DNA of 64,000 nt from an uncultured Anaerolineaceae bacterium (GTDB taxonomy: Bacteria; Chloroflexota; Anaerolineae; Anaerolineales; Anaerolineaceae). Of the stretch, positions 1 through 7,378 are shown piece by piece (positions within the stretch are counted from its first letter, which is position 1; every line of letters starts with the position of its first letter). Where the stretch lies: positions 3,467 through 67,466 of the forward strand of contig CALIHP010000024.1 in the NCBI GenBank assembly GCA_938020565.1, in the 5' to 3' direction. Both the position numbers and the translations under genes were made by a program. The notes beneath the pieces were generated by a model, which saw only the letters and a program-made list of their open reading frames with translations, ran no database searches and was not told the DNA's origin.

Positions 1-58
1 CGCTGAAGCGCGCGGCGCGGAGGAAGCGGATCGATCCGAAGGAGAAGATGAGAAATGA
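1..58 (+). CDS. C-terminal tail of an upstream gene (partial)
   Basis: Frame 2 is open from the window edge to a TGA at 56-58. That stop overlaps the ATG of larC by two bases (ATGA junction), which suggests translational coupling. Only 18 residues are visible, highly charged and rich in Glu, Arg and Asp, so the family cannot be identified. LarB or LarE would fit a lar operon; this is inference from the neighbour only. Confidence 0.6.
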   Translation, partial: AEARGAEEADRSEGEDEK

Positions 59-981
59 AAACGCTTTATTTTGAATGCCGTATGGGCGCGGCTGGGGACA
101 TGCTGACGGGCGCGCTGATCGACCTGCTTCCGGACGGCGAGCGCGCTGAGGCAGTTTCTGCGCTGAATTCGCTTGGAATCGACGGCGTGAAATTCATGGC
201 GGAAACGGCCGAAAAAGCCGGAATCCATGGAACGAGCGTACGCGTCCTGATCTATGGGAATGAGGAAGCTGACTTGATGGCTGCGCAGGAGCATCATCCC
301 CACGATCACTGCGGTGACCATGACGTTTGTCATGAAGGACGGGAGCATCATCCCCACGATCACTGCGGTGACCATGACGTTTGCCATGAAGGACGGGAGC
401 ATCATCCCCACGATCACTGCGGTGACCATGACGTTTGTCATGAAGGACAGGAGCATCACCATCACGATCATCGCGGAATGGCGGAAATTGAGGCGATTCT
501 CCGCGGCCTCTCTGCTAACGAAGGCGTCAAAAGTGACGCGCTGGCGGTGTATCGGCTGATTGCTGAAGCGGAATCCAAGGCTCATCAGCGTCCGGTTTCG
601 CAGGTGCATTTTCACGAGGTCGGCGCGTTGGACGCGATTGCGGATATTGCGGCGGTTTGTTTCCTGATCGATCGGATGAAACCTGACGAGATCGTCGTTT
701 CGCCGATTCATGTCGGTTCGGGCGTTGTCCGCTGCGCGCATGGGATTTTACCGGTTCCGGCCCCGGCGACGGCCGAGATATTGCGCGGGGTCCCGACGTA
801 CGGTGGAAGGATCGCTGCCGAGCTTTGCACTCCGACAGGCGCGGCGCTCCTGAAATACTTCTCGGGGCGTTTCGGGCCGCAGCCGCTGATGACTGTCGAC
901 GCGATCGGATATGGAATGGGGAAGATGGATTTCGAGACGGCGAACTGCGTTCGCGTGTTCTGGGGGGAAAGCGTGAGCTGA
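55..981 (+). CDS. larC: Nickel-pincer cofactor biosynthesis protein LarC, N-terminal (LarC1) half, with His-rich repeats
   Basis: LarC inserts nickel into the pincer-type cofactor of lactate racemase-family enzymes, and the full protein is a CTP-dependent cyclometallase. The N-terminus (FECRMGAAGDMLTGAL) and the later segments HFHEVGALDAIADI and CTPTGAALL are typical of the LarC1 half. Residues 79-132 are three near-identical 18-residue His/Asp/Cys-rich units, followed by a shorter His cluster, a likely Ni-binding stretch. The 308-residue product is short for the family (about 400 residues). It stops where the C-terminal LarC2 half, which binds CTP, would begin, and no LarC2 is encoded in any frame before the terminator at 1013-1067. 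The ATG overlaps the stop of the preceding gene. LarC2 may lie elsewhere, or the protein may act only in nickel handling. Confidence 0.85.
   Translation: MKTLYFECRMGAAGDMLTGALIDLLPDGERAEAVSALNSLGIDGVKFMAETAEKAGIHGTSVRVLIYGNEEADLMAAQEHHPHDHCGDHDVCHEGREHHPHDHCGDHDVCHEGREHHPHDHCGDHDVCHEGQEHHHHDHRGMAEIEAILRGLSANEGVKSDALAVYRLIAEAESKAHQRPVSQVHFHEVGALDAIADIAAVCFLIDRMKPDEIVVSPIHVGSGVVRCAHGILPVPAPATAEILRGVPTYGGRIAAELCTPTGAALLKYFSGRFGPQPLMTVDAIGYGMGKMDFETANCVRVFWGESVS
289..450 (+). repeat. Three tandem 54-bp repeats coding for His-rich units inside larC
   Basis: Units lie at 289-342, 343-396 and 397-450 and differ by only one or two substitutions (for example T to C in unit 2). A degenerate fourth unit begins at 451. 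Each codes for EHHPHDHCGDHDVCHEGR or a near copy. The near-identity at DNA level indicates recent in-frame duplication. The repeat is a multiple of three, so copy-number change keeps the frame. Confidence 0.95.
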
Positions 982-1012
982 TATCGGCTGATCCGTTCTG
1001 CGCTGGTCAGCG

Positions 1013-1067
1013 AAAATCCTGATTCCCGTTCGGTTCGGCTAAACCGGTCGGGAAAATCAGGATTTTT
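1013..1067 (+). terminator. Rho-independent terminator after larC
   Basis: AAAATCCTGATTCCCG (1013-1028) pairs with CGGGAAAATCAGGATTTT (1049-1066) with a two-A bulge. The loop itself can form an inner CGGTT/AACCG hairpin. A T-run follows. It ends the lar transcript just before the promoter of the iron-uptake operon. Confidence 0.85.
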
Positions 1068-1071
1068 CTGT

Positions 1072-1100
1072 TTGACAAGGCTGAGTATCTATGTTATAAG
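1072..1100 (+). promoter_or_regulatory. Sigma-70-type promoter of the iron-uptake operon
   Basis: TTGACA (1072-1077), a 17-base spacer and TATAAG (1095-1100) are near-consensus. The predicted start is near 1107, about 100 bases before the first gene. The strength of this promoter fits control by a repressor at the adjacent operator. Confidence 0.85.
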
Positions 1101-1112
1101 TTCGACCATTGA

Positions 1113-1128
1113 GTTAGATGTATCTAAC
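1113..1128 (+). promoter_or_regulatory. DtxR/IdeR/MntR-like operator
   Basis: GTTAGAT-GT-ATCTAAC is a perfect 7-bp inverted repeat with a 2-base centre, just downstream of the predicted transcription start. The TTAG...CTAA half-sites resemble metal-dependent repressors of the DtxR family rather than the Fur box. A repressor bound here would block promoter escape. The assignment to an iron or manganese regulator is inference from site shape and downstream genes. Confidence 0.6.
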
Positions 1129-1205
1129 AAAGGCGTGCAGATAACGCGGAGCGATGAGGTCTGAGCGGAAGAAGGCCTGCGAATCAGGAGGGACGGTTTA
1201 AAGCG

Positions 1206-2231
1206 TTGGAAATTAATCAGAAGTATCGGGAACGGATTGCGTTTAAAAAGGCGTTTCTTACTTTTCTTTGCGGCGCGCTGATTTTTATTTCGATTCTATC
1301 GATTAACGTTGGTTCCTCGGGAATGTCAATCTGGGATAGTTTACTGGCGTTGGTCGGGAGAGGAAGCGAAAAGGCCCGCTTTATCGTCTATGGAATTCGG
1401 CTCCCGCGGGTTCTGGGCGGTTTCTTCGTCGGGATCGGAACCGCGCTGTCGGGAATGATTATCCAGAGTTCGCTGAATAATCCGCTGGCGTCGCCTTCGA
1501 CGCTGGGGATTTCTTCTGCTTCGGCGCTGGGCGCGAATATCGCGATTATTACGCTGGCGCGCTTTGGTATCGAAGCGGGTTCGATGCTGACGGCGGGCTG
1601 CGCTTTTATGGCTTCTGTCCTCTGCATGCTGCTCGTTCTGGCGATTTCGAGCCTGCGTCGCGCCGATAAGACGACGGTTATTCTCGCGGGAGTCGCGCTG
1701 AATTCGCTTTTCTCTGCGATTACGATTATTATTCAGTATTTCGCTGATGAAACGAAGCTGGCTGCGGCGGTTGCCTGGACCTTTGGCGATCTTGGCCGGA
1801 TCAACTTTCATGAAATCACGATCGTCATGGTTGTGTCGCTCCTGTCCTCGCTGATTGTTTACCTGTACCGCTGGCATATGAACGCGATGGATTCGGGGGA
1901 GCATACGGCGCATTCGCTGGGCGTCGATACGCGCGGGATGCGGAATTTGTCTATTTTCCTGGCCGCGCTGAATACCGGGATCAGCGTTGCGTTCGTCGGC
2001 GTTATCGGGTTCGTCGGCCTGCTCGCGCCGCAGGTCACCAAACGGATTATCGGCGAAGATAAGCGCTTCATGATTCCGGGCACGCTGCTGATGGGGGCGT
2101 TCCTGGTCCTGTTCAGCGATACGCTGGCGAGGACGGTTTCAGCTCCGCTCGTTCTACCGGTCGGCGCGATCACGTCGATCCTCGGCGCGCCTGTATTCGT
2201 GTATATCCTGTTGAAGGAAAAGTCAATATGA
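1206..2231 (+). CDS. FecCD/BtuC-family iron-complex ABC transporter permease
   Basis: Integral membrane subunit of an importer for iron complexes (siderophore or heme; substrate not determinable). The 341 residues contain about nine or ten hydrophobic segments. The family signature is at residues 80-110 (QSSLNNPLASPSTLGISSAS), and the C-terminal GVIGFVGLLAPQVTK segment contacts the ATPase. Translation starts at TTG 1206, with AGGAGGG about 13 bases upstream; no better in-frame ATG lies near the N-terminal helix. The stop overlaps the ATPase start by 4 bases. It is the first gene of a four-gene operon behind a promoter with a DtxR-like operator, so repression in metal-replete cells is likely. 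Confidence 0.9.
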   Translation: MEINQKYRERIAFKKAFLTFLCGALIFISILSINVGSSGMSIWDSLLALVGRGSEKARFIVYGIRLPRVLGGFFVGIGTALSGMIIQSSLNNPLASPSTLGISSASALGANIAIITLARFGIEAGSMLTAGCAFMASVLCMLLVLAISSLRRADKTTVILAGVALNSLFSAITIIIQYFADETKLAAAVAWTFGDLGRINFHEITIVMVVSLLSSLIVYLYRWHMNAMDSGEHTAHSLGVDTRGMRNLSIFLAALNTGISVAFVGVIGFVGLLAPQVTKRIIGEDKRFMIPGTLLMGAFLVLFSDTLARTVSAPLVLPVGAITSILGAPVFVYILLKEKSI

Positions 2232-2980
2232 GCCTGATCCGGGTCGACCAGCTTAATTTTAAGTACAGCAGCTATATCCTGAAAAATGTCAGCTTCGATC
2301 TGGCGCGCGGATGTTTCGTTTCGCTTCTGGGGGTCAACGGCGCGGGGAAATCGACGCTGTTGAAGAACCTGATCAAGATTCTTCGTCCCGAGAGCGGCGC
2401 GATTTATCTTGACGGCGAGGACATCCGCCGCCTGAGCCACAGGGAAATGGCGCGCCGTGCCGCGTATGTCAGCCAGTATAACGTTCCGGTCAGGAATACG
2501 GTTTACGATACGATCCTGATCGGACGTCTTCCGCATATCCGTCAGGACGCGGCCCAGGCGGACTACGATCATGTCGAATATCTGATCCGGAAGCTGGGAC
2601 TGGAAAAGTTCGCGATGCGCGATGCGGATACGCTGAGCGGCGGCGAATTTCAAAAGGTCATCCTTGCCAGAGCGTTAGCGCAGGAGCCGAAGGTTCTCCT
2701 GCTCGACGAACCGACAAGCAGTCTGGATATCAAAAATCAGGTCGCGGTGATGCGGCTGGTTCGGGAGTACTGCGAAGAGAAGCAGATTTCGGTTATTGTG
2801 AGTATCCATGATATTAATCTCGCGCTTCGTTATTCGGATAAGTTTTTGCTGCTGAAGGATGGGGCGGTCTACGATTACGGCGACGCCTCGGTTATCACGC
2901 GCGAATCGATCCGTGACGTTTATAATCTTGACGTCGAGGTATTAAATCATGGTTATAAAAAATTTATTATCCTGAATTAA
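2228..2980 (+). CDS. FepC/FhuC-type iron-complex ABC transporter ATPase
   Basis: Cytoplasmic ATPase that powers the permease encoded just upstream. Walker A is GVNGAGKST (residues 35-43), the signature is LSGGEFQKV, Walker B is VLLLDEPTS and the switch His lies in SIHDINLALR. The 250-residue length is normal for the FepC/BtuD group. Its ATG overlaps the permease stop (ATGA), indicating translational coupling. The substrate is inferred from the neighbouring binding protein and the metal-type operator; cobalamin is less likely because a separate riboswitch-controlled btuFCD set lies at 34369-37209. Confidence 0.92.
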   Translation: MSLIRVDQLNFKYSSYILKNVSFDLARGCFVSLLGVNGAGKSTLLKNLIKILRPESGAIYLDGEDIRRLSHREMARRAAYVSQYNVPVRNTVYDTILIGRLPHIRQDAAQADYDHVEYLIRKLGLEKFAMRDADTLSGGEFQKVILARALAQEPKVLLLDEPTSSLDIKNQVAVMRLVREYCEEKQISVIVSIHDINLALRYSDKFLLLKDGAVYDYGDASVITRESIRDVYNLDVEVLNHGYKKFIILN

Positions 2981-3001
2981 AGGATCAGAAGGAGTATTTG
3001 A

Positions 3002-4108
3002 ATGAATCTGTCTGTTCGAAAAGTTATGGGTCTGATGGCTCTGGCCGCGATTCTGGCGTTCGCTTCGATCGCCGCGGCGCAGGAATCGTCGGAAGGTTAT
3101 TCGGTCGTTGACAGTACCGGCCGTACGGTTGAGTTTACGAAGGTCCCGGAACGGGCGCTTTCGATTGGACACGGCGCGTTGAAGCTTTACGCTTATATCG
3201 CCGGATCGGACCGCCTCGTCGGGATTGAGGAAACCGAGAAAACGGGTCATACGGTTACCGGGCAATCGATTCACTACGCTTATCCGGAATTACGCGAGCT
3301 CGAAACGATCGGAAAGGGCGGTTCGAAATTTGAGCCGGACTATGAGCTCCTGAAGTTCGCTGAGCCGGACGTTATTTTCGTCGCGTACAGCCAGAGTGCC
3401 GACGAGCTCGACGCGCTTCAGAAGACGCTGGATATTCCGGTCGTCGGGATTGACGCTGGAATGCGCGGGGACGTTTTCGGCGAAAAAACGTACCAGACGT
3501 TCGATATTATCGGAAAGGTATTGAAGCTCGAAGATCGTGCGAACGAGGTTAATACGTTCATTCGGGAGGCCGAAAAAGATTTACAGTCGCGCGCCGGGTC
3601 GATCGAAGAAAGCCCGAGAATGTATCTTGGCGGATGCAGCTTCCGCGGCGAGCAGGGGATCTTATCGACGAAAACGCATCTGGATCTCCTGAGCACGGTC
3701 AACGCGTTCAACATCATGGACGAACTGACCGACGAACGCAGCGTCATGATCGACAAGGAAAAGCTCCTGGATCTGGATCCTGAGATGATCATTCTGGACC
3801 TGAGCGGGAAGACGCTCCTTGACGAAGACATGGCGGCGGATCCGGAATTCTATCGCTCGCTCTCCGCGTTCAGGAACAAAAATGCGCATTACATCATGCC
3901 GTACTTCACGTATGGAATGAACTATGATACGGCGATTCTGAATATGTACTTTATCGGATCGCTGGCGCATCCGGAAAATTTCGCTGATATTGATCTTAAG
4001 GCGAAAGCCGCCGAGATTTATACGCTTTTCGTCGGGAAGGATGTTTATGCCGATCTGCTGAAGACGTATCCGGAATCGTTTACGACGAGTACGTTCGCCA
4101 ATGAATAA
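3002..4108 (+). CDS. Secreted iron-complex substrate-binding protein (FepB/FecB-like)
   Basis: Binds the iron complex outside the membrane and delivers it to the permease. Residues 1-27 are a signal peptide with an Ala-rich cleavage site (AAAQES) and no lipobox Cys, so the mature protein would not be lipid-anchored. The body shows the type III periplasmic-binding fold pattern: VDSTGRTVEF near the mature N-terminus, then ERALSIGHGALK and EPDVIFVAYS. The ATG at 3002 has AAGGAG 8 bases upstream. It is 21 bases after the ATPase gene, and its end overlaps the methyltransferase by 8 bases. Divergence from FepB prevents a substrate call. Confidence 0.85.
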   Translation: MNLSVRKVMGLMALAAILAFASIAAAQESSEGYSVVDSTGRTVEFTKVPERALSIGHGALKLYAYIAGSDRLVGIEETEKTGHTVTGQSIHYAYPELRELETIGKGGSKFEPDYELLKFAEPDVIFVAYSQSADELDALQKTLDIPVVGIDAGMRGDVFGEKTYQTFDIIGKVLKLEDRANEVNTFIREAEKDLQSRAGSIEESPRMYLGGCSFRGEQGILSTKTHLDLLSTVNAFNIMDELTDERSVMIDKEKLLDLDPEMIILDLSGKTLLDEDMAADPEFYRSLSAFRNKNAHYIMPYFTYGMNYDTAILNMYFIGSLAHPENFADIDLKAKAAEIYTLFVGKDVYADLLKTYPESFTTSTFANE

Positions 4109-4910
4109 GCTGCGCGAGATTTGTCAGGAGAAGCTGTCGAATCCGGCTCAGGATATCGAGGTTTCGAATCGGATGTGGAACCGGCGCGCGAAAGAGGTCA
4201 GCCGCTTATCCGCGCGCGCGGATGGCGACGGGTATTTCTCGTTTTTCAAGTCTTCCGCCGGCGATCTTAACGGCCTGAGCGTTCTCGATTCGGGCTGCGG
4301 CGCGGGCAGGTACCTGAAACTGCTGCTTGACGCCGGGGCGAGAGCCGAGGGGCTGGACCCGTCGATCGAGATGGTCAGGGAGGCGAAAGCGTACGTCGCG
4401 GAGAATGGTTATGTCGACGCTCCGGTTTATCATTCGTCATTTCAGGATTTCGAACCGACGAAGCCGTATGATTATATTTTCGTTTCGAACTGCCCGATTG
4501 TCGACTATTATGAAAATTACCTGAAATTTTTAAAGATAGCGAAGAAGGGCGTTTTTCTTGGGACCTGGATCGAGCGGAGCGATCTTTTTCTCGAAACGAT
4601 TGCGGCGGACATGGGAATAGCGCCACGAAAACGTGTCAGTTTCGATCTGGTCTATCTGTTTAATCTGTTCGTTGCGGACGGGTACCTTCCGAAGTTCCAG
4701 GCGACATCCCGGACGATCCGCGAGGATATCGCGCCGGAAGACTGCGTTCTCCGCTTTTCGAGCTGGCTGTTCGGCGAGGACAGCACGCCGGAGGATACGG
4801 ACCGGCTGATGAAAGCGATGGAAAAGCGGCTGACGCCGGACGGGAAGGTCCCGGCTGAGATGCGCGGGATCCGCGGGATGCTGTATGTGGATTACTCGCT
4901 GAAATACTGA
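4101..4910 (+). CDS. Class I SAM-dependent methyltransferase in the iron-uptake operon
   Basis: Rossmann-type methyltransferase of unknown substrate. SAM motif I is LDSGCGAGRYLKLLL (about residues 60-75), followed by the acidic end of strand 2 (GLDPS) and a motif IV-like segment (FVSNCPIVDYYENYL). The gene begins 8 bases before the stop of the binding-protein gene and is followed by a strong terminator, so it is the last gene of the operon. The co-expression suggests a role in processing the imported iron chelate or a small molecule connected to it. That is inference; no chelate-specific motif is visible. Confidence 0.75.
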   Translation: MNKLREICQEKLSNPAQDIEVSNRMWNRRAKEVSRLSARADGDGYFSFFKSSAGDLNGLSVLDSGCGAGRYLKLLLDAGARAEGLDPSIEMVREAKAYVAENGYVDAPVYHSSFQDFEPTKPYDYIFVSNCPIVDYYENYLKFLKIAKKGVFLGTWIERSDLFLETIAADMGIAPRKRVSFDLVYLFNLFVADGYLPKFQATSRTIREDIAPEDCVLRFSSWLFGEDSTPEDTDRLMKAMEKRLTPDGKVPAEMRGIRGMLYVDYSLKY

Positions 4911-4943
4911 GTTACTGATCTGAATTCTGCCGTCTGGCGATGG

Positions 4944-4984
4944 GCGTGGGGGCTGTTCGAATCGAGAGCCCCCCGCTTTTTTTT
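4944..4984 (+). terminator. Rho-independent terminator of the iron-uptake operon
   Basis: GCGTGGGGGCT (4944-4954) pairs with AGCCCCCCGC (4967-4976), followed by eight T residues. It lies between the plus-strand operon and the convergent opp operon. Confidence 0.9.
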
Positions 4985-4996
4985 GCTTTTTCCTGT

Positions 4997-5221
4997 CTAC
5001 CGGAGGAACGCGGCCATGGTCAGGATCAGCGCGAGCGAAAAAACCGTGCAGACAACGGCGGCGGCCTTCCAGCTTTCCTTAATAATCAACCATGTCGTGC
5101 GGCTGTCGCTGACCGTTTCTTTGGGCGGGCGCGCTGGCCGGTACCAGGGCATCCCTTCGACGTTCATATTGACGATCGTATGACCGTCGTCGATCCATTC
5201 GTCCTGACGCGTCGTTTTCAT
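4997..5221 (-). CDS. Small single-pass membrane protein at the end of the opp operon
   Basis: About 74 residues. A soluble N-terminal half holds the motif WIDDGHTIVNMNVEGMPWY, followed by a basic/Pro segment and one hydrophobic helix (AAAVVCTVFSLALILTMAAF) ending almost at the C-terminus. I recall similar short proteins beside opp genes in other anaerobes, but no function is known to me. A shared GGAGG at 5232-5236 sits 10 bases before ATG 5221 and 4 bases before an alternative GTG at 5227, directly after the oppF stop. The last position in the operon suggests an accessory role in the peptide transporter (inference). Confidence 0.7.
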   Translation of the reverse strand: MKTTRQDEWIDDGHTIVNMNVEGMPWYRPARPPKETVSDSRTTWLIIKESWKAAAVVCTVFSLALILTMAAFLR

Positions 5222-5227
5222 GCTCAC

Positions 5228-6202
5228 TTATCCTCCGAACAGGTGGCAGCAGACAAAATGATCCGGGGCGGCTTCGATCATCTCGGGGGCGATCTCGCTG
5301 CATTTCGGCATGGCCTTTGCACAGCGGGTATGGAATTTACAGCCGGACGGCGGCCGTGCCGGCGAAGGAATCGAGCCTTCAAGGATAATCCGGTTCATCT
5401 GATAATCCGGATCCGGGACGGGAATCGCGCTGAACAGCGCTTCGGTATACGGGTGAAGCGGATGTGCGAAGATTTCTTCCTTGGACGCTGACTCGACCAT
5501 CGATCCGAGGTACATGACGCCGATGAAATCGGAAATGTGCTGAACGACGGAGAGGTCGTGGGAGATGAAGAGGTAGGCCAAATCGAATTGAGCCTGGAGA
5601 TCTTCGAGAAGGTTGATAATCTGCGCCTGGATCGAAACGTCGAGCGCGGAGACCGGCTCGTCGCAGACGATAAACCTCGGGTTCAGCGCTAACGCGCGCG
5701 CGATACAGATCCGCTGACGCTGGCCGCCAGAGAATTCATGCGGATAGCGGAGCTTATGATATTCCTGGAGCCCGCTGGCGAGCATGATCCGGGTAACGTA
5801 ATCGTCGAATTCGTCCGGCGGGACGATCCGGTGTTCCCGGACGGCCTCACCGATAATTTCGCCGACGGGAAGACGCGGCGAGAGCGACGAATATGGATCC
5901 TGGAAAATAATCTGGAGCTTCGGGCGGAGCCGGCGCATTTCTTCGGCTCCGATATCGTAAATTTCCCGACCTTCAAAGAGAACGTCGCCCGAGGTCTTTT
6001 CTTCGAGCCGGAGGAGCGTCTTCCCGGTCGTTGACTTTCCGCAGCCGGACTCCCCGACCAGCCCCATCGTTTTTCCGCGCGGAATCGTAAACGAAATTCC
6101 GTCGACCGCTTTAACGTGCCCGGTGACGCGGTTGAAAAAGCCGCTCCGAAGCGGGAAATACTTTTTCAAATTTCTGACTTCAATGAGGGGTTGTTCGCTC
6201 AT
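5228..6202 (-). CDS. oppF: Oligopeptide ABC transporter ATPase OppF
   Basis: One of the two ATPases of the dipeptide/oligopeptide importer. Walker A is GESGCGKST, signature FSGGQRQRI, Walker B FIVCDEPVSALD and the switch His FISHDLSVV. The C-terminal oligo_HPY region carries a Cys cluster (GCKFHTRCAKAMPKC) typical of the iron-sulfur-type Cys set found in this subfamily. The 324-residue length is normal. Its ATG overlaps the end of oppD by 4 bases. Confidence 0.95.
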   Translation of the reverse strand: MSEQPLIEVRNLKKYFPLRSGFFNRVTGHVKAVDGISFTIPRGKTMGLVGESGCGKSTTGKTLLRLEEKTSGDVLFEGREIYDIGAEEMRRLRPKLQIIFQDPYSSLSPRLPVGEIIGEAVREHRIVPPDEFDDYVTRIMLASGLQEYHKLRYPHEFSGGQRQRICIARALALNPRFIVCDEPVSALDVSIQAQIINLLEDLQAQFDLAYLFISHDLSVVQHISDFIGVMYLGSMVESASKEEIFAHPLHPYTEALFSAIPVPDPDYQMNRIILEGSIPSPARPPSGCKFHTRCAKAMPKCSEIAPEMIEAAPDHFVCCHLFGG

Positions 6203-7365
6203 TTCGCATCCTCCGGTTCGTAAAGGTGGCAGCTGACAAAATGGGTTTCTGACAGTTGAATCTGGCAGGGGTACGCGCCGTTGCAGCGGGCAATTCGCTT
6301 ATCACAGCGATCTCGGAAATAACAGTAGTCCGGCATGTCGATCGGGCTGGGGACAGAGCCGGGGATTGAATACAGCTTGTCGACTTTTTTATTAAGGATC
6401 GGCTTGGAATTCATCAGTCCGATCGTATACGGATGGCATGGATTTTGGAAGATTTCGCGCGCGGTCCCTTTTTCTACGATCCGGCTTGAATACATGACGA
6501 CGACGTAATCGGCCATTTCGGCGACGACGCCCAGGTCATGGGTAATCAGGATGATCGAGGCGTTGATCCGGGATTTCAGGCTCCGGAACAGGTCGAGGAT
6601 CTGTGCCTGGATTGTGACGTCGAGCGCGGTCGTCGGTTCGTCGGCGATAACGACTTTCGGGCTGCAGGCGAGGGCGATCGCGATCATAATCCGCTGGCGC
6701 ATTCCGCCGGAAAGCTGATGCGGATACATTTCGTAGATGCCGGCCTGATTCGCGATCCCGACCATCTCGATCATTTTCAGCGTGCGTTTCCTGATGTCCT
6801 CTTTCGACATGCCGGGATTGTGCATCTGGATGACTTCGTCAATTTGCGCGCCGACGCGAAAAACCGGATTGAGCGAAGTCATGGGCTCCTGGAAGATCAT
6901 GGAGACTTCGTTGCCGCGAATATGGCGCATGGCCTCGGTCGGGGTCTGGACGATATCATAGGCCTTGTCGCCGAGGTTGACGCGGATCTGTCCTTTGACG
7001 GTTTGCCCCTGCGGCCGTTGGACAAGCTGCATCAGCGACAGCGCCGTCACGGATTTTCCACAGCCGGACTCGCCCACAACGCCAACGGTCGAGCTCGCCG
7101 GGACATCGAACGAAACGCCGTCGACGGCATGAACGATGCCGATATCGGTATAGAAATAGGTATGAACGTCGTCGAATTCAACGACGTTCTTCGGATCGCG
7201 CATTTTCGTCAGATATTCCGATTCCGGAACGTTTTTGCGGTTGCGTTTCCGCTCCATTGCGGAGGTGATTTTTCGATTCTCGCGGGCGATTCTCGCCGAA
7301 TCGGCCGCCGAAATATAATTCGGATCAAGCGACTTTTTCGTAGATTTCTTATTCCAGAATGCCAT
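6199..7365 (-). CDS. oppD: Oligopeptide ABC transporter ATPase OppD
   Basis: Partner ATPase of OppF. Walker A is GESGCGKSV, signature LSGGMRQRI, Walker B VVIADEPTTALD and switch LITHDLGVVAE. A Cys-containing C-terminal extension (YCYFRDRCDKRIARC) follows the nucleotide-binding domain. The first 55 or so residues, rich in Lys, Arg and Asn, are an extra N-terminal segment before the usual start of the domain (VVEFDDVHTYF), and they raise the length to 388 against about 330-350 typically. It lies 13 bases after oppC and overlaps oppF. Confidence 0.93.
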   Translation of the reverse strand: MAFWNKKSTKKSLDPNYISAADSARIARENRKITSAMERKRNRKNVPESEYLTKMRDPKNVVEFDDVHTYFYTDIGIVHAVDGVSFDVPASSTVGVVGESGCGKSVTALSLMQLVQRPQGQTVKGQIRVNLGDKAYDIVQTPTEAMRHIRGNEVSMIFQEPMTSLNPVFRVGAQIDEVIQMHNPGMSKEDIRKRTLKMIEMVGIANQAGIYEMYPHQLSGGMRQRIMIAIALACSPKVVIADEPTTALDVTIQAQILDLFRSLKSRINASIILITHDLGVVAEMADYVVVMYSSRIVEKGTAREIFQNPCHPYTIGLMNSKPILNKKVDKLYSIPGSVPSPIDMPDYCYFRDRCDKRIARCNGAYPCQIQLSETHFVSCHLYEPEDAK

Positions 7366-7378
7366 GTCGGTTCCTCCG

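Noticed and set aside
289..450. A possible CRISPR or other spaced repeat array
   Set aside because: The units are contiguous, have no variable spacers and are in frame within larC.
314..559. An 81-codon frame with tandem repeats overlapping larC
   Set aside because: The repeats are the larC 54-bp units read out of frame; there is no Shine-Dalgarno and no family likeness.
960..1022. Programmed frameshift at the G-run of larC leading into LarC2, as in Lactobacillus
   Set aside because: The alternative frame adds only about 20 residues and stops at 1022 inside the terminator; it contains no LarC2 motif.
1113..1128. A Fur box reading of the operator
   Set aside because: The half-sites are TTAGAT/ATCTAA and lack the GATAAT repeats of Fur sites; a DtxR-type reading fits better.
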